The notes under the pieces are model-generated. The model was given only the letters and a program-made list of their open reading frames with translations. It made no database searches and was not told the DNA's origin. Of a stretch of 64,000 nt of DNA, positions 43,699 through 55,777 are shown one piece after another; the stretch's first letter is position 1, and every line of letters starts with the position of its first letter. Source of the stretch: Salmo trutta (taxonomy: Eukaryota > Chordata > Actinopteri > Salmoniformes > Salmonidae); contig NC_042981.1 of assembly GCF_901001165.1 (NCBI RefSeq), positions 21,961,136-22,025,135 on the forward strand. Reading direction: 5' to 3'. A program made the translations under genes and the position numbers.

Positions 43699-44905
43699 TA
43701 GGGCTGTTACGGTGACCGTATTACTGCCACACCGGCGGTCACGAGTCATGACTGCAGTCAAATTCCACGTGACTGTTTAGTCAGGGTAACTAGGCTTCTC
43801 CAAGCTCTGATGCTGCTGATGGCCATTAGTAGCCTACCAAACTTACTAACTGTCTGGTACTCAGCACTCTATTGTCCCTCTAATCACTCTGACATAAATG
43901 CAAATGTGATCGAAAATCAAACACTTCATGAGAGCCCATGAGCTCATGTTGCAGCAACATTTCTATTGGCTATGCAGTTACGTGAGAAAACAGAGTTTTG
44001 ATGGCCTCTAATTAAAAGAGGATCCTTTCAGCTTTATGTAGGTTAGGCCTATTAAATTTATTTCTATACTTTCCTAATATTACAACAGGAGTATAGCCTA
44101 CCTGGCTGGCACGAAAAGGAAATTATCACTTGTGAATGATGTGAATGATGCCCAGCATGTGCAGTAAGGCAAGAAACAGTGCATGCCTTTTATCATAGTC
44201 GCACACCTCGTAGCACCTCAGTAAGGCAAGAAACAGTGCATGCCTTTTATCATAGTCGCACACCTCGCACACCTCATAGGTCTATATGTTTTGATAAGGT
44301 TTGTTTTGCAACTGAAGTGGCCAAATAACTTCTTAAAATTCAGCACATTCATCTGCTTTACAAACGGTGTGGAGCCTAACTGGCATAAATAGTCGGCGTG
44401 TGAGTTTCAAGTTTGGGGAAGGTAATTTTCACCATTTAAAAATGCACCTTTATAATAAAGCGTTTTTTTTAGGGGGCATTACAACCACACAAGGGGATGC
44501 CGCTGTGAAATTCGTACTATAAAATAATGCCACAGAATTCTAATCAAATCTTGTCTGCTAAATGAACTAGTGTAGCCCACAGCCATATGGCAAAGCCAGA
44601 TCAGGACCTAACATAAGGACAACTCAGAATATGTTATTCTGAAATAGACTACATTTTCTTCATATCATGTTTCTTTAGACCTGTCTAAAATGAATAAAGG
44701 ATATATTGTGATGGTGTAGGCTATATTACATGGATTTATTAGACTTTTTAAAATGTAGACATTCCAAAGGGCTGCATCAGTGCCTTGTAGGCTATGTGTG
44801 GACGCCAGGAGATGCTAAATGTGTTTGTGTTAATTTACGGTCAGACCGGCAGTTATTTGCTTGAAAATCAGCGGCTGACAAAATTTCATGACCGCCACAG
44901 CCCTA
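43699..44905. mobile_element. 1.2-kb non-autonomous hAT element
   Basis: Ends TAGGGCTGTTACGGTGACCG and, inverted, TAGGGCTGTGGCGGTCATGA. Perfect 8-bp target duplication GTCTCAGA at 43691-43698 and 44906-44913, the hAT hallmark. No transposase. Contains a direct duplication of about 60 bp (CAGTAAGGCAAGAAACAGTG at 44163 and 44219). Confidence 0.85.
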
Positions 44906-45283
44906 GTCTCAGATCCACAAAGCTGAGCGAACAAGAGCAGAAGTCATGGAAAAACATCCATGAAAGTAGTTTGGTTTAGGTTCCACTAGGTGGCAGTATT
45001 ATACATCAAAACACTTTATACTCGGGTGCCACCCAAGCATATCTGTATTCCCCACTCCTGCTCAAAACAATGGGTAGCCACTGCACCAGTCTCACTCTGA
45101 AATTTGATTGCTATCCCTCTGATTCCACTGAAGCATATGTAATGGTTAGAGTCTATTTGGTGCAATGCAATTATTATACCAACTCTCAAATATCCTTATG
45201 TCCCTCTCTGACCCCCTCTCCCATTTTCTCTCTGTCTTTCTCTCTGCTCTCCCTCTGCTCCTTTCTGTTTGTCTGTCTCTCAG

Positions 45284-45352
45284 GAGGTGGATTTGATCAG
45301 AGAGCAGATGCAGCAGCTCATCTTACTGCCCATGTGGATGTGTCTCTTACCA
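45284..45352 (+). pseudogene. aqr: aqr exon 6
   Basis: Reads EVDLIREQMQQLILLPMWMC then LLP, with CAG before and GTAAGA after. Phase 0 at both ends. Intact in itself. A 3.2-kb intron holding a Tc1 and a hAT-type element precedes it. Confidence 0.85.
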
Positions 45353-45586
45353 GTAAGAGCTCCTCTCTCCCTTATCCTGCAGTGCTCCTTTCTTTAGAAC
45401 CGTCACACTGTTAGATATGCATAATGTTTAAGATTATGCCTAAATATTTTTTACATTACTGAATAGGGATTTATTATGTAGAAAAGGGTTGGTCAACCAA
45501 AGACAAAGAAAATGTTGCTATTTTTTATAGCATCATTAGGATTGATTAATCAACGCACTGTCATCTGTCATCTGTCATCTGTACAG

Positions 45587-45720
45587 TCTTGACTCCAACA
45601 CGAGTTGACGAATGTTCCCAAGCTCCAAAAGTTTTTGAATCTGATCAAGTAGAATTTTGACAAGCTGGATGGCAAAGCTTCAGAGCAGAAAGACCTTCTC
45701 CCTCTGCCATGTGCCTGCAC
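45587..45720 (+). pseudogene. aqr: aqr exon 7 with two stop codons
   Basis: In the frame set by exon 6 it reads S-stop-LQHELTNVPKLQKFLNLIK-stop-NFDKLDGKASEQKD. The family has Arg at the first stop (TGA 45590-45592, consistent with CGA to TGA at a CpG) and Lys at the second (TAG 45650-45652). The 3' border cannot be placed because a 20-bp minisatellite begins about 45735. Confidence 0.8.
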
Positions 45721-45734
45721 CAGCTGTAGAAACA

Positions 45735-46545
45735 GTCCCATCCAAAATCTAATGGTCCCTTCCAAAGTATAATAGTCCCATCCAAAATATAGTAGTCCCA
45801 TCCGAAATATAGTAGTCCCATCCGCAATATAGTAGTCCCATCCGCAATATAGTAGTCCCATCCGCAATATAGTAGTCCCATCCGAAATATAGTAGTCCCA
45901 TCTGCAATATAGTATTCCCATCTGCAATATAGTAGTCCCATCCGAAATATAGTAGTCCCATCCGAAATATAGTAGTCCCATCCGCAATATAGTAGTCCCA
46001 TCCGAAATATAGTAGTCCCATCTGCAATATAGTAGTCCCATCTGCAATATAGTAGTCCCATCCGAAATATAGTAGTCCCATCCGAAATATAGTAGTCCCA
46101 TCCGCAATATAGTAGTCCCATCCGCAATATAGTAGTCCCATCCGAAATATAGTAGTCCCATCCGAAATATAGTAGTCCCATCCGAAATATAGTAGTCCCA
46201 TCTGCAATATAGTAGTCCCATCCGCAATATAGTAGTCCCATCCGCAATATAGTAGTCCCATCCGCAATATAGTAGTCCCATCCGCAATATAGTAGTCCCA
46301 TCCGAAATATAGTAGTCCCATCCGCAATATAGTAGTCCCATCCGCAATATAGTAGTCCCATCCGCAATATAGTAGTCCCATCCGCAATATAGTAGTCCCA
46401 TCCGAAATATAGTAGTCCCATCCGAAATATAGTAGTTCCATCAAAAAATATAATAGTCCCATCCAAAATCTACACTTTTTTTTGTTGTTGTCCATAGTCC
46501 CATAATAGTATAATAGTCCCCTCAGAATTTAGAATAGTTCCATCA
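45735..46545. repeat. 20-bp minisatellite
   Basis: About 37 units of the type TCCGCAATATAGTAGTCCCA with mainly two variable sites (C/T at position 2-3, G/A in the CGCA/CGAA part). The edges are more divergent. Because the unit lacks stops on the minus strand and 20 is not a multiple of 3, all three minus frames are open for over 240 codons. These are not genes. Confidence 0.95.
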
Positions 46546-46602
46546 AAGGCACAGCGTTGTGATGTGTGTCGCTAATTATTATTTCCTGCTTTTTATTTCC
46601 AG

Positions 46603-46679
46603 AGGCAAGATGGAGAGGACATTCATTTCTGAGCTCATTAAGAAGTTTTTGGTGGTTCTGATGTCCATCTCCCCAGCAG
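46603..46679 (+). pseudogene. aqr: aqr exon 8
   Basis: Frame GKMERTFISELIKKFLVVLM then SISPA, matching the family ERRFLSQLIQKF segment. Acceptor TTTCCAG and donor GTAAAC are present. Intact. Confidence 0.8.
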
Positions 46680-47500
46680 GTAAACATTTAGCAACACAGC
46701 TGTGATTTATGAACAATGCAGCTTTGTTGTATTCCCGTAAGCAGCTGGACACCGCAGCGGGAGGCCACATTTACTGGAGGAGAATGATGAGATTCTCAAG
46801 GCTTGAAATGGTGCTCAAAGACATTTTCCCCATGTTGACAAGTTTCCACACCTTATTGTGCCAATTTAAACATACTCTGCTGTTTATTTTAAGCTTTAGC
46901 AGAGGGACAGACATCTTACTTGGGTACCAGTGGCAAACTAGGACACCCCATGCACATGCCTTTACCTCCTAGTCTTTATACGTGGGCCTCATTTCTCAGT
47001 GACATTTCTACAGTCCAAAAGTCCCTCATTACCGGTGTGAGATGCACCATTTCCAACCTTTTATCAGTCTCAAAGTTCATCCTTTCCTCCTGACTTGACC
47101 CCCACTCTGAAAAAGCAGCCCTGTCCAGCTGCCCCCCGCCACGCCCACGGCGACAGTCTGTGTGGTGATGTAATGTAGGGCGACACACAGACCCCTCTCC
47201 CCCCACCCCACACGCCCAACCTGTGTGCTCAGAATAGCATCTCTCCCAACATGTAGCTGGGTGGTGGTAGTCCTGCTGAGACCCAGACTCTAATCCTCCC
47301 TGTCAGAGCATTGGTACACAGCACAGGGATGTACACACACACACACAGTGGTATGTAGCACAATGGACATGTGCTACTGCACACACACACACCTACCTCC
47401 CCTAATGAGGGCTGATCTCCCAGCATACATTGCAGTGTCCCAGAGGAGAGACAAACGTACCGGGGTCTTCGTGCACGGCCGGGCCACTTCCTGGCCCCAG

Positions 47501-47605
<105 letters not shown>

Positions 47606-47750
47606 GCCATGGTGTCGTCCACAGTTGTTTGCTGAAAACCCTCCTTCGTCTCCCACATCCGCCTCTGTGTTTGAGTGTGTGTGATGGTGGTCATGCGTGT
47701 TATGTATGTTGTTACCTGAACTGAATGTCTCCCTGTGTTGTCTCTCTCAG

Positions 47751-47815
47751 GCCCTGTACCCATGGGGAAGGTCCACTCCTGCGTGAGGTTCATCGAGCTC
47801 ATGATTCACCTGGAT
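47751..47815 (+). pseudogene. aqr: aqr exon 9
   Basis: Reads PVPMGKVHSCVRFIELMIHL then D, between TCTCTCAG and GTAAGA. Intact. Follows a large CA microsatellite in the intron. Confidence 0.82.
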
Positions 47816-48954
47816 GTAAGAAACACACTATTTATAAGGGAAACTATGGTGTTGTTGTGTTGCATATGTATGAAGTGTACTAGGCAGCCATTTACATAGA
47901 ATCAACTGAATATCTGCATTCACTGAGCATGCAAAGACACTTTTGAGATTGCTGTACCTACCTATACCTGTACACCTATTTATATCTTGATATGTGTAGA
48001 GTATGCAACCTTGAATGATTGTTTTTTGATGACGGTGAGAAAATACAGGTTAGTTCTAGCATATAAAATTTGAGGTGTAACGTCATGGTGTAGTATGCTT
48101 TCTCTGTGGTCTGGTTTGGTTTCATCATGACACGCAGAGAGGATGTCACATAGTCAAGATGGTTCCTTCCCTCTCTGGGCTGCGTGGCCACGGTGCTCCT
48201 GTTTCCCCCCGAGGGAGGATCAGATGGATTGATTCTCCCCCTATCTGATGACATGCTATCCTTTTCCTGGCACTGTCAAGGCAAGCTGCCTCCGGAGAAG
48301 TCCTTTCCCCTTCAGCAGTATCATTTTACAAAGGGATGGCTGAAATCTCATGCTTCTCTCTGAGATGATGTGATAAGACCCTGTGAATCTCTGTATGGAA
48401 AAAGAGATCCTAAATTTTGTGTGTCTGTTAGATTGAGCCATCTGTGACAGGTCTGTGGAGATCAAAGCTGTGGCCATAGATAAAGCTTGTCTGTCTTGTT
48501 GCGGGAGTAGTATCATATGCAGAGAGGTGAACTCAATAGAAGACATGGCATTTTTTCAATTCAATTTTGCTGTTCTTTTTGTGAGTAGAGGTCACTGTGT
48601 AGGCTGTTGTCATTGTTTATCTCCTTTCCTCTATTTGAAATTTGACCTCCAGCCCTCATCTATGAAAAGCAAAAAATAGTCCAAACCACCCTGCTGAAAT
48701 AGACTCTGAATCAATAGGGCCCTATTTATTCTCTGGGCCTCAATGCTGGGAATTCTGGTTTGTAGATGGATTGATCTGATTGACCCCAATTGAACCCAAA
48801 TTATGCATTTTCTAGTTATAGGTAGGTGAGTGAATATTTATAAAAAAACAAAAAACATTTTAAGATCATATTTATTGAGCCTATAGTATTGTATAAGGGC
48901 AGTGGTTTCATTGTTTTATCATGATGTGTGGTTCCCTTCTATGTCTGTCACCAG

Positions 48955-49186
48955 CCCTGCTCCTAACACATCGCTGGTTCAACACGGTGCTGGATGACTC
49001 CCACCTGGTGGTGATGACTCCCACCTGGTGTCCAGCCTCAGGCAGAGAGAGGAGGAGGGACACCTCTTCTGCAAGTTACTGGACATGCTGTTCTACACCG
49101 GCTTTGGGATCAACGACCAGACAGGCAACGCCCTGACAGAGAAGGAGACGACCACGCTCCACTACAACAGAATCACATCACTGCAG
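48955..49186 (+). pseudogene. aqr: aqr exon 10 with frameshifts
   Basis: The start lacks one G expected at the junction (CAG|CCCTG instead of CAG|GCCCTG), which in phase would give a TAA within four codons. Then LLLTHRWFNTVLDDSHLVV. A tandem copy of GATGACTCCCACCTGGTG (period 20) replaces the HCYL part and shifts the frame. The exon then continues in the other frame as SSLRQREEEGHLFCKLLDML to NRITSLQ. Donor GTACAT present. Confidence 0.85.
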
Positions 49187-49787
49187 GTACATGTATACAG
49201 TACTACCCAGGATGGATGGATGAGTTACTCTGTTTTGTTTGGTTGTTTACTTGACCTGTCCACATCACAAATTATTCTATATTATTCAAATCGTTGATAG
49301 GCATCAGTTTTGAACATCATTTGCACATTTAAGCGTTAAAGTTAGGAGAAAGTTGACCTAAGTGTACTGTGTGCACCTGGGAGACATAACCCATGCTGTG
49401 AGTTGTACATGTATGAATATGGAACATTCATAATTTAGTGACAGCTTCCAGATGTCATTTACAAGAAAGAATATCAAGTCAAAGTCAGTCCTAGAGAGAA
49501 TTCTCAATATTTTAGATTTCAGTCTTTCATGCATTTTTACCTCTCAACTTGATATGATCAAATTCATTTAAAGGGAAATATACAGGCTGGTTCATCTGTT
49601 CATCCTAATATTCTCTCCATCTGTCCATCTCTCGCTCTTTCCCCTACCTCTCTCTAGCCCCACACAGATGTTGGATTAGTACATTAGGGAAATGAAAAAG
49701 GTGCCTGACATCACACGGTCTCTGGGGTGTGTGGGTAAGAAGTTGTTTCCTCATGATCTAAAATGTTTGCTGTGTCTTGTCTTTCAG

Positions 49788-49891
49788 AAGGCAGCCTTTG
49801 CCCATATCCCAGAGCTGCAGGACTTTGCCCTGTCCAATGTGGGAGCCGTGGACACACAGGAATCCCTCACCAAACAGTTTGGCCATCTCAG
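49788..49891 (+). pseudogene. aqr: aqr exon 11
   Basis: Reads KAAFAHIPELQDFALSNVGA, VDTQESLTKQFGHL. Acceptor CTTTCAG, donor GTAGTG. Intact. Confidence 0.85.
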
Positions 49892-51695
49892 GTAGTGTGT
49901 GGGTGGGGAGGGGAGTCATATCTGGGATTGTGAACCCCCCAAAAATATCCATACACATCCTTACCTTTATGCTACCATGATGACTAAAAACGGTGAATTG
50001 TCACTGTCGTATCGCTAACATCCCACTATCGTACTGCTGCCCCCCTGACTGCGAATAGCAGGCAGCATGTGAGTCCTTGAATGTGCAGAGTAGTGTGGTA
50101 CCAGCAAGAGAGAGAGAGACTCGCCTCATTAATTTCAGCGATTTGCAGGGGCTTGAGAATAAACTCTTTGAACAGCTGTATTTGTCAGATCATATTAGCA
50201 AGTGGCCTTGCCAACGCCCCCCCCCCCTCCATCGCTTTCATTGGGCTGGGCCTTGTTATTGTGTGTGTGCTTCCAATCCTTTTCTCCTTTCCTTCTGACC
50301 CTGGTCCTAGGTTCTGCTGAGACTCTCTTTCCCCTCTGTGTTATTGTCTCATGGATAAAGCCAGGCTCTGCATTGTCACCGAGCCGTCCCCCCCCCGGCT
50401 TCAAAGGCTTCCATCACTTTTAACAAGGCGCTTTTTACCCACGAAACCCTCTTTTTAATGCCAGCTATTCCAGCTGTGCTATCCAGAAGCTAAACTGCCC
50501 CTCATCCATTATTCCAGATAGATTCGCTAAGTCCCCAAAACACACATGGGCAGCAGGGTTTCCGTTAGCCGGTAATAGCCGGCTTTTAGCTGAAAAAAAG
50601 AATAAAAAACAAAGCCGATAAATAAAATTGCCGCCGGCCAATTGTCTTGGAAAAAAAAACCTTTGTGAAATAATGCTTTTTAGCCTATTCATTGATGGAA
50701 ATACCAGTTGATGGAAATACATTTTTCTGGTAACGCTTATCGGCCTATAGTTTAATTTGCATAATTTAGTGGAATATATTGTACTGTATATTCGTTAGGT
50801 ATCTTATCACATGCGTACAGCATACAGAGCCTTTGTGCGGAAAATCTGTCAAAGACAGTGTGAGAGCTGCTGCTACATACAGCATCTCAAACAGCAAATG
50901 TATAGGCAACGGAAAGCAGGCCTCATCAGCACATCACACACCACTTTGCAATGAGCTGGAGGCAGTATGCATTTTGAAAACATACACTTAAATTGTTTGA
51001 AACCTGAACGTTTATTACATATTATGAGGCATGTCTTACCTTGCTTCAAAGTAGCCATGCCAAAATCAGACCATTACTGTGGTGGCAATTATTTTATATC
51101 AACTTTCTTTCAAAGTCCAGTAGCCAAAGGCACAATCCTAGTCATATTAGCAACCCATGCTAGTTGTTGCATATTAGATCTCCCCTCTTCCTAAATTTCT
51201 TGCTGTTATTTTCGTCTGTCAAATGAAACCGCTCGCATGTGCGGTGTGCTTTGACAATGGCGTTTTCCCGTTAATTGCGTTATGGGACAAACATTTGTGC
51301 CTAGCCTACTGCTTTGTGCACATTGCTGCACTTACAGTGCCTTCGGAAAGTATTCAGACTTCTTGACTTTTTCTACATTTTGTGACATTACAGCATTATT
51401 CTAAAATGAATTAAATAGTTTTTTTTCCTTCATCGATCTACACACAATACCCCATAATGACAAAGCAAAAACAGTTTTTTAGAAATGTTAGCAAATTTAT
51501 TACAAATAAAAATGTTATATCACAATTACATAAGTATTCAAACCCTCAGTACTTTGTTGAAGCACCTTTGGCAGCGATTACAGCCTCGAGTCTTCTTGGG
51601 TATGACGCTACGAGCTTGGCACACCTGTGTTTGAGGAGTTTATCCTATTTTTTTCTGCAAATACTCTCAGGCTCTGTCAGCTTGGATGGGGAGCG

Positions 51696-52327
51696 TCACT
51701 GCACAGCTATTTCCAGGTCTCTACAGAGATGTTCGATCGGGTTCAAGTCCAGGCTCTGGCTGGGCCACTTAAGGACATTCAGAGACTTGTCCCGAAGCCA
51801 CTCCTGCGTTGTCTTGGCTGTGTGCTTATGGTCATTGTCCTGTTGAAGGGTGATCCCTCGCCTCAGGTCCTGAGTGCTCTGGAGCAGGTTTTCATCAAGA
51901 ATCTCTCTGTACTTTTCTTCATTCATCTTTCCCTCGATCCTGACTAGTGTCCCAGTCCCTGCCGCTGAAAAACATCCACACAGCATGATGCTGCCACCAC
52001 CATTTTTTTTATTTTACTAGGCAAGTCAGTTAAGAACAAATTCTTATATACAATGACAGCCTAGGAACACTGCCTTGTTCAGGGGCAGAACAACAGATTT
52101 TTACTTTGTCAGCTCGGGGAGTCGATCTTGCAACCTTTCGGTTACTAGTCCAATGCTCTAACCACTAGGCTACCTGCCGCCCCACCATGCTTCTCCATAG
52201 GGATGGTGCCAGGTTTCCTCCAGATGTGACGCTTGGCATTTAGGCCAAAGAGTTCAATCTGGGTTTCATCAGACCAGAGAATGTTGTTTCTCATGGTCTG
52301 AGAGTCCTTTGGGTGGCCTTTTGGCAA
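51696..52327 (-). pseudogene. Tc1 transposase split by a SINE
   Basis: Upstream piece: RNNILWSDETQIELFGLNAK (first Asp) and RHIWRKPGTIPMEKHGG. After the SINE: MLCGCFSAAGTGTLVRIEGK, LQQDNDHKHTAKTTQEWL (second Asp) and SLDLNPIEHLCRDLE (Glu). All three catalytic residues are still visible, but the SINE and further shifts destroy the frame. The N-terminal half is mostly unreadable. Confidence 0.8.
52004..52181 (-). repeat. tRNA-derived SINE in a Tc1 transposase
   Basis: Read on the minus strand: GGCGGCAGGTAGCCTAGTGG, TTAGAGCATTGGACTAGTAA, B box GGTTGCAAGATC, and the AACTGACTTGCCTAGTAAAA tail. CCACCAT is duplicated at 51997-52003 and 52182-52188. A different SINE family from those at 20.9 and 21.6 kb by its head, though the tail is shared. 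Confidence 0.85.
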
Positions 52328-54301
52328 ACTCCAAGCGGGCTGTCATGTGCCTTTTACTGAGGACTGGCATCATTTGGCCACTTTATCATAAATGCCTGAT
52401 CTGTGATCTGTGCCTCGACACAATCCTGTCTCGGAGCTCTATGGACAATTCCTTCGACTTCATGGCTTGGTTTTTGCTCTGACATCCACTGTTAAGGACC
52501 TTATATAGACAGGTGTGTGCCTTTCCAAATCATGTTTGATCAATCGAATTTACCACAGGTGGACTCCAAGTTGTAAAAACGTTTCAAGGATGATCATTGG
52601 GAACAGGATGCACCTGAGCTCAATTTTGAGTCTCATAGCAAAAGATCTGAATACTTATAAGGTATTTCTGTTTTTTACTTGTAATAAATTTGCAAGCAAT
52701 ACTTAACTTGTTTTTGCTTTGTCATTATGGAGTATTGTGTGTAGATCGATGAGGAAATAGTTTTATTTACTCAATTTTAGAATAAGGCTGTAATGTAGAA
52801 TAATGTGAAAAGGTTAAGGGGCCTGAGTACTTTCCGAATGCTCTGTGTATTGTGAAGAAATAATAGTTTATCAACATTTTCAGCGACGCGTTCTGATTTG
52901 TTGGGTCAGACTCATTGATTTATTTTTTTATGTAGCCTAGGCCTACTGGTTTTATGAATTTGGGATCTATCGTCCCACAACTGTCCCAGAGTTTGTTTGG
53001 AATAGGCTATTTCTTTCTCAACTTCCTGACTAATAGAATAGGTCAACTTTTCTGCTATGGGGGATAGTAGATTGACTGACTAGTGATTTTGCTGTTCATT
53101 ACTAGTCATGTTGGCTGAGGAAAAGTACATGTGGACAGTTATTCTAACTTCTTGAAAGTGGGCATCAGAATTCGGTAAGAAGCCCCGTATATCCTTGTAT
53201 CCTCAAACGGCATGTTCTGTGAGTTCTGTCATTCTGAGCTCGGTGGGTGGACGCCCTAATCAGGTTATGAACCCAATGCATATGGGTCCAGTAAATGTAT
53301 AAAATGTCCAGTAAATTCAAATGCTACCGGCGCCACATTTTCCTAACGGAAACCCTCACAGGCAGGGCATTACACACACACACAGTATTTTCCTCTTTCA
53401 GTTTTAAGAACTTCTCATTGCGTGTCGTCTGGCTAGAGATTTGGTGGAGATAAAATTACAATTAGGCAGGCTAGTGGGCTCATGGCCCTAACAAAAAGTA
53501 ACAGCTCTCAGATCTATCCTGCGTCCAGCCTCATCTCCCTAACAACTCAATGGATGCAGCTATTTTAGCTTTGTCATGGAGTACAGTACAGCAACGTGAC
53601 CCATGCCAGTCCCTAGACAGACCAACTCCATGGTCAGCAAAACCCCAGACCCATGTGGTCAAACTAAATATGACATCACGAGTCTGGTCACACTGCTGCT
53701 TACAATGACACGTGTCCCGGTCTATCTGAATAGGACTCTCTCTATACAAACCCCTGTCTGTGTCATGGTGGCACATGTCACGTCTGTCTGATTAAAACAG
53801 CCTTCTATTCAGACAGCAGCCTCTCAACCCTCTGCTTCAGCTCTGAGAAATGGAGATGCGGTTGGATTTTCATAATCCCGTCGCATTGATGCGGACCCAG
53901 CCCCTGTACACACCATGCTGACAGTGCAGGACTGCAGTGGCCTTAGTTAGCAGGGCAGAGTAGGAAAACACGAGGACTAGCGTACAGTACATCGCAACGC
54001 TTACAAGCACAGGACTTAAGAAAATATCTGTGTCTTAGGTGAATGGGACACTTTTCATATTGTCAGATGAAAGGTAGTGACTTGAAATAGGATAATTTTC
54101 CTCCGAAAAATATCATCTGCACTGCATGGTAATATATTCTCTTGAAGGTGCATTTCTACCCTTGGGTCTTCATTTCATATATTTATTTCAATAGAAGAGC
54201 GTTGCAAAAAATATAACAATGATGCTCAAAGAAAATACATATGAATTGGAAGTTCATAGTTCATAATGTAAAATATGCTGAAGTAGTTTTTCTCACTACA
54301 G

Positions 54302-54404
54302 TCCCATCACTCTCCACCGGGTGGCCTCGTACCTGTGTCTGTTGCCAGAGCTGGCAGAGGGACAGGACACCACCAATGAGAAAGAGGTCCTCCTGGAGCT
54401 GCTG
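54302..54404 (+). pseudogene. aqr: aqr exon 12
   Basis: Reads PITLHRVASYLCLLPELAEG, QDTTNEKEVLLELL. Acceptor CACTACAG, donor GTAGGT. Intact. The 4.4-kb intron before it contains a hAT-type element with a Tc1 and SINE inside. Confidence 0.85.
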
Positions 54405-55298
54405 GTAGGTGCTGTTACAAAACGGGGAGATGTTGTCCCTAACCGCTGATAGGGGATCAGATATATGTATTTCATCGTTCTAATGCTTAAAATGTGGGGA
54501 AGTTTCATCTGATCCTACATCTATGGTTAGGGATGATGGGAAGGAGACAAGGAGAGGATGCTAAGGTAATGAATATTTACATGCCCCCCAAGATGCCCTT
54601 AAGAATGAGAGAACGCCTCCTGTATTTACGGCTTGGCTAAACCGAAGCGACGTCAGAATATGTTGGCTTGCGGAACAATAACCGCCCAGAGAGCATAGCA
54701 TCATAATAGGGTTGGCGTGGCTCATTTAAAATACATTCATTTATGCTTTTGGAGTGCATACAGTATGCAACCCCCCACACACACACTCTTCTCCGCCCTT
54801 GAATTTGCCTTTGAATCCAATTAGGGCTCAACGTTGGTGATAGAGATGGAGTGGGTGAAGTGGAGAAGAGGGAGGTAGAGAGAGACTAATGAGGAAAGAG
54901 CAGCAAGGTTTCTCTTATCCTAGGGAAAAACACCACTGTTGATCTGATTTGCTCTCCAAACCCACCCACCCTTAGTCCCTCCTATAAACAGGCATACAGT
55001 GTGTTGTTAACAAGTCTCATCCCCCATAACCCTCCATCACCATGCGACCAGCCCATCCACTGACCTGCTCTGTCCCTACTGCTGTAATTAACCACTTCAA
55101 GTCTTCTCTGGGCCTCCTCTCCTCTGCCCGCCACTGAAGAGAAGCTTTTCCATAATTAGCTGATTAGATTGTTCCCAGAGACATTGTCAGGGGACTCATG
55201 TGCATGGCACCGGGTTGCCCTGAGCAACCAAAAATCTCCAGATTCCACTTTGGCATTATGCATTATATGTTTGGTCGCCGGTGCCAGAGGCTTGTAGA

Positions 55299-55425
55299 GA
55301 TGTGCTGTGTAGAGATGTGCTGTGTAGAGATGTGCTGTGTGGAGATGTGCTGTGTAGAGATGTGCTGTATAGAGCTGCGCTGTGTAGAGCTGCGCTGTGT
55401 AGAGCTGCGCTGTGTAGAGCTGTGC
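55299..55425 (+). repeat. 15-bp tandem repeat
   Basis: About eight to nine units of GTAGAGATGTGCTGT grading into GTAGAGCTGCGCTGT. Being a multiple of three, it leaves open frames on both strands that are not genes. Confidence 0.9.
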
Positions 55426-55777
55426 AGGAGGGAACAGAGCAGGTCCCACAGACACACTGCAGAGAAGGTCTGTAATTATACCTGGGGAATGAGAGGATGA
55501 GCTGGCCAGAGTGCTACTGAGCTTCTAGCTATCACTGTTCTTGGGGTTATTTACATAATTCCTCAAGCCATGAGCCACCCACTCTTGAATTAATAATTTC
55601 CTATTTAGATTACCGATATTGCAGTGGATTTTTTATCCATCATTATGGAATTTTTGCTTCGTTTTGCAATAACTGTCTGAGATGGGCTCGATGGGTTTTA
55701 GTCTAAATTAGGGTTCTACAGTCTTTAGATCTATGTACCTCTCTGCCAGTCCCAGATGAATGACTATGACAAAACCC

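Larger units (their letters stand above)
51335..52847 (-). mobile_element. Tc1-like transposon with SINE inside
   Basis: Ends CAGTGCCTTCGGAAAGTATT and, inverted, CACAGAGCATTCGGAAAGTA. TA flanks at 51333-51334 and 52848-52849. Transposase on the minus strand, interrupted by a SINE at 52004-52181. Same family as the piece at 38070. Confidence 0.85.
50554..53357. mobile_element. non-autonomous hAT-type element, interrupted
   Basis: Ends CAGGGTTTCCGTTAGCCGG and, inverted, GAGGGTTTCCGTTAGGAAAA. Flanks ATGGGCAG and ACAGGCAG match 6 of 8, an eroded 8-bp duplication. A Tc1 element occupies 51335-52847, so the element itself is about 1.29 kb. No transposase. Confidence 0.65.

Noticed and set aside
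45568..46495. Three long minus-strand ORFs (248-277 codons) with repeated Trp-Asp-Tyr-Tyr
   Set aside because: They are the three readings of the stop-free 20-bp minisatellite. No start context, splice sites or non-repeat domain.
50195..50423. Pro-rich and Gly-rich ORFs near 50.2-50.4 kb
   Set aside because: Low-complexity C-run readings in an intron without splice support.
55156..55500. ORFs with repeated Tyr-Thr-Ala-Gln-Leu or Cys-Val-Glu-Met
   Set aside because: Caused by the 15-bp tandem repeat, whose length is a multiple of three.
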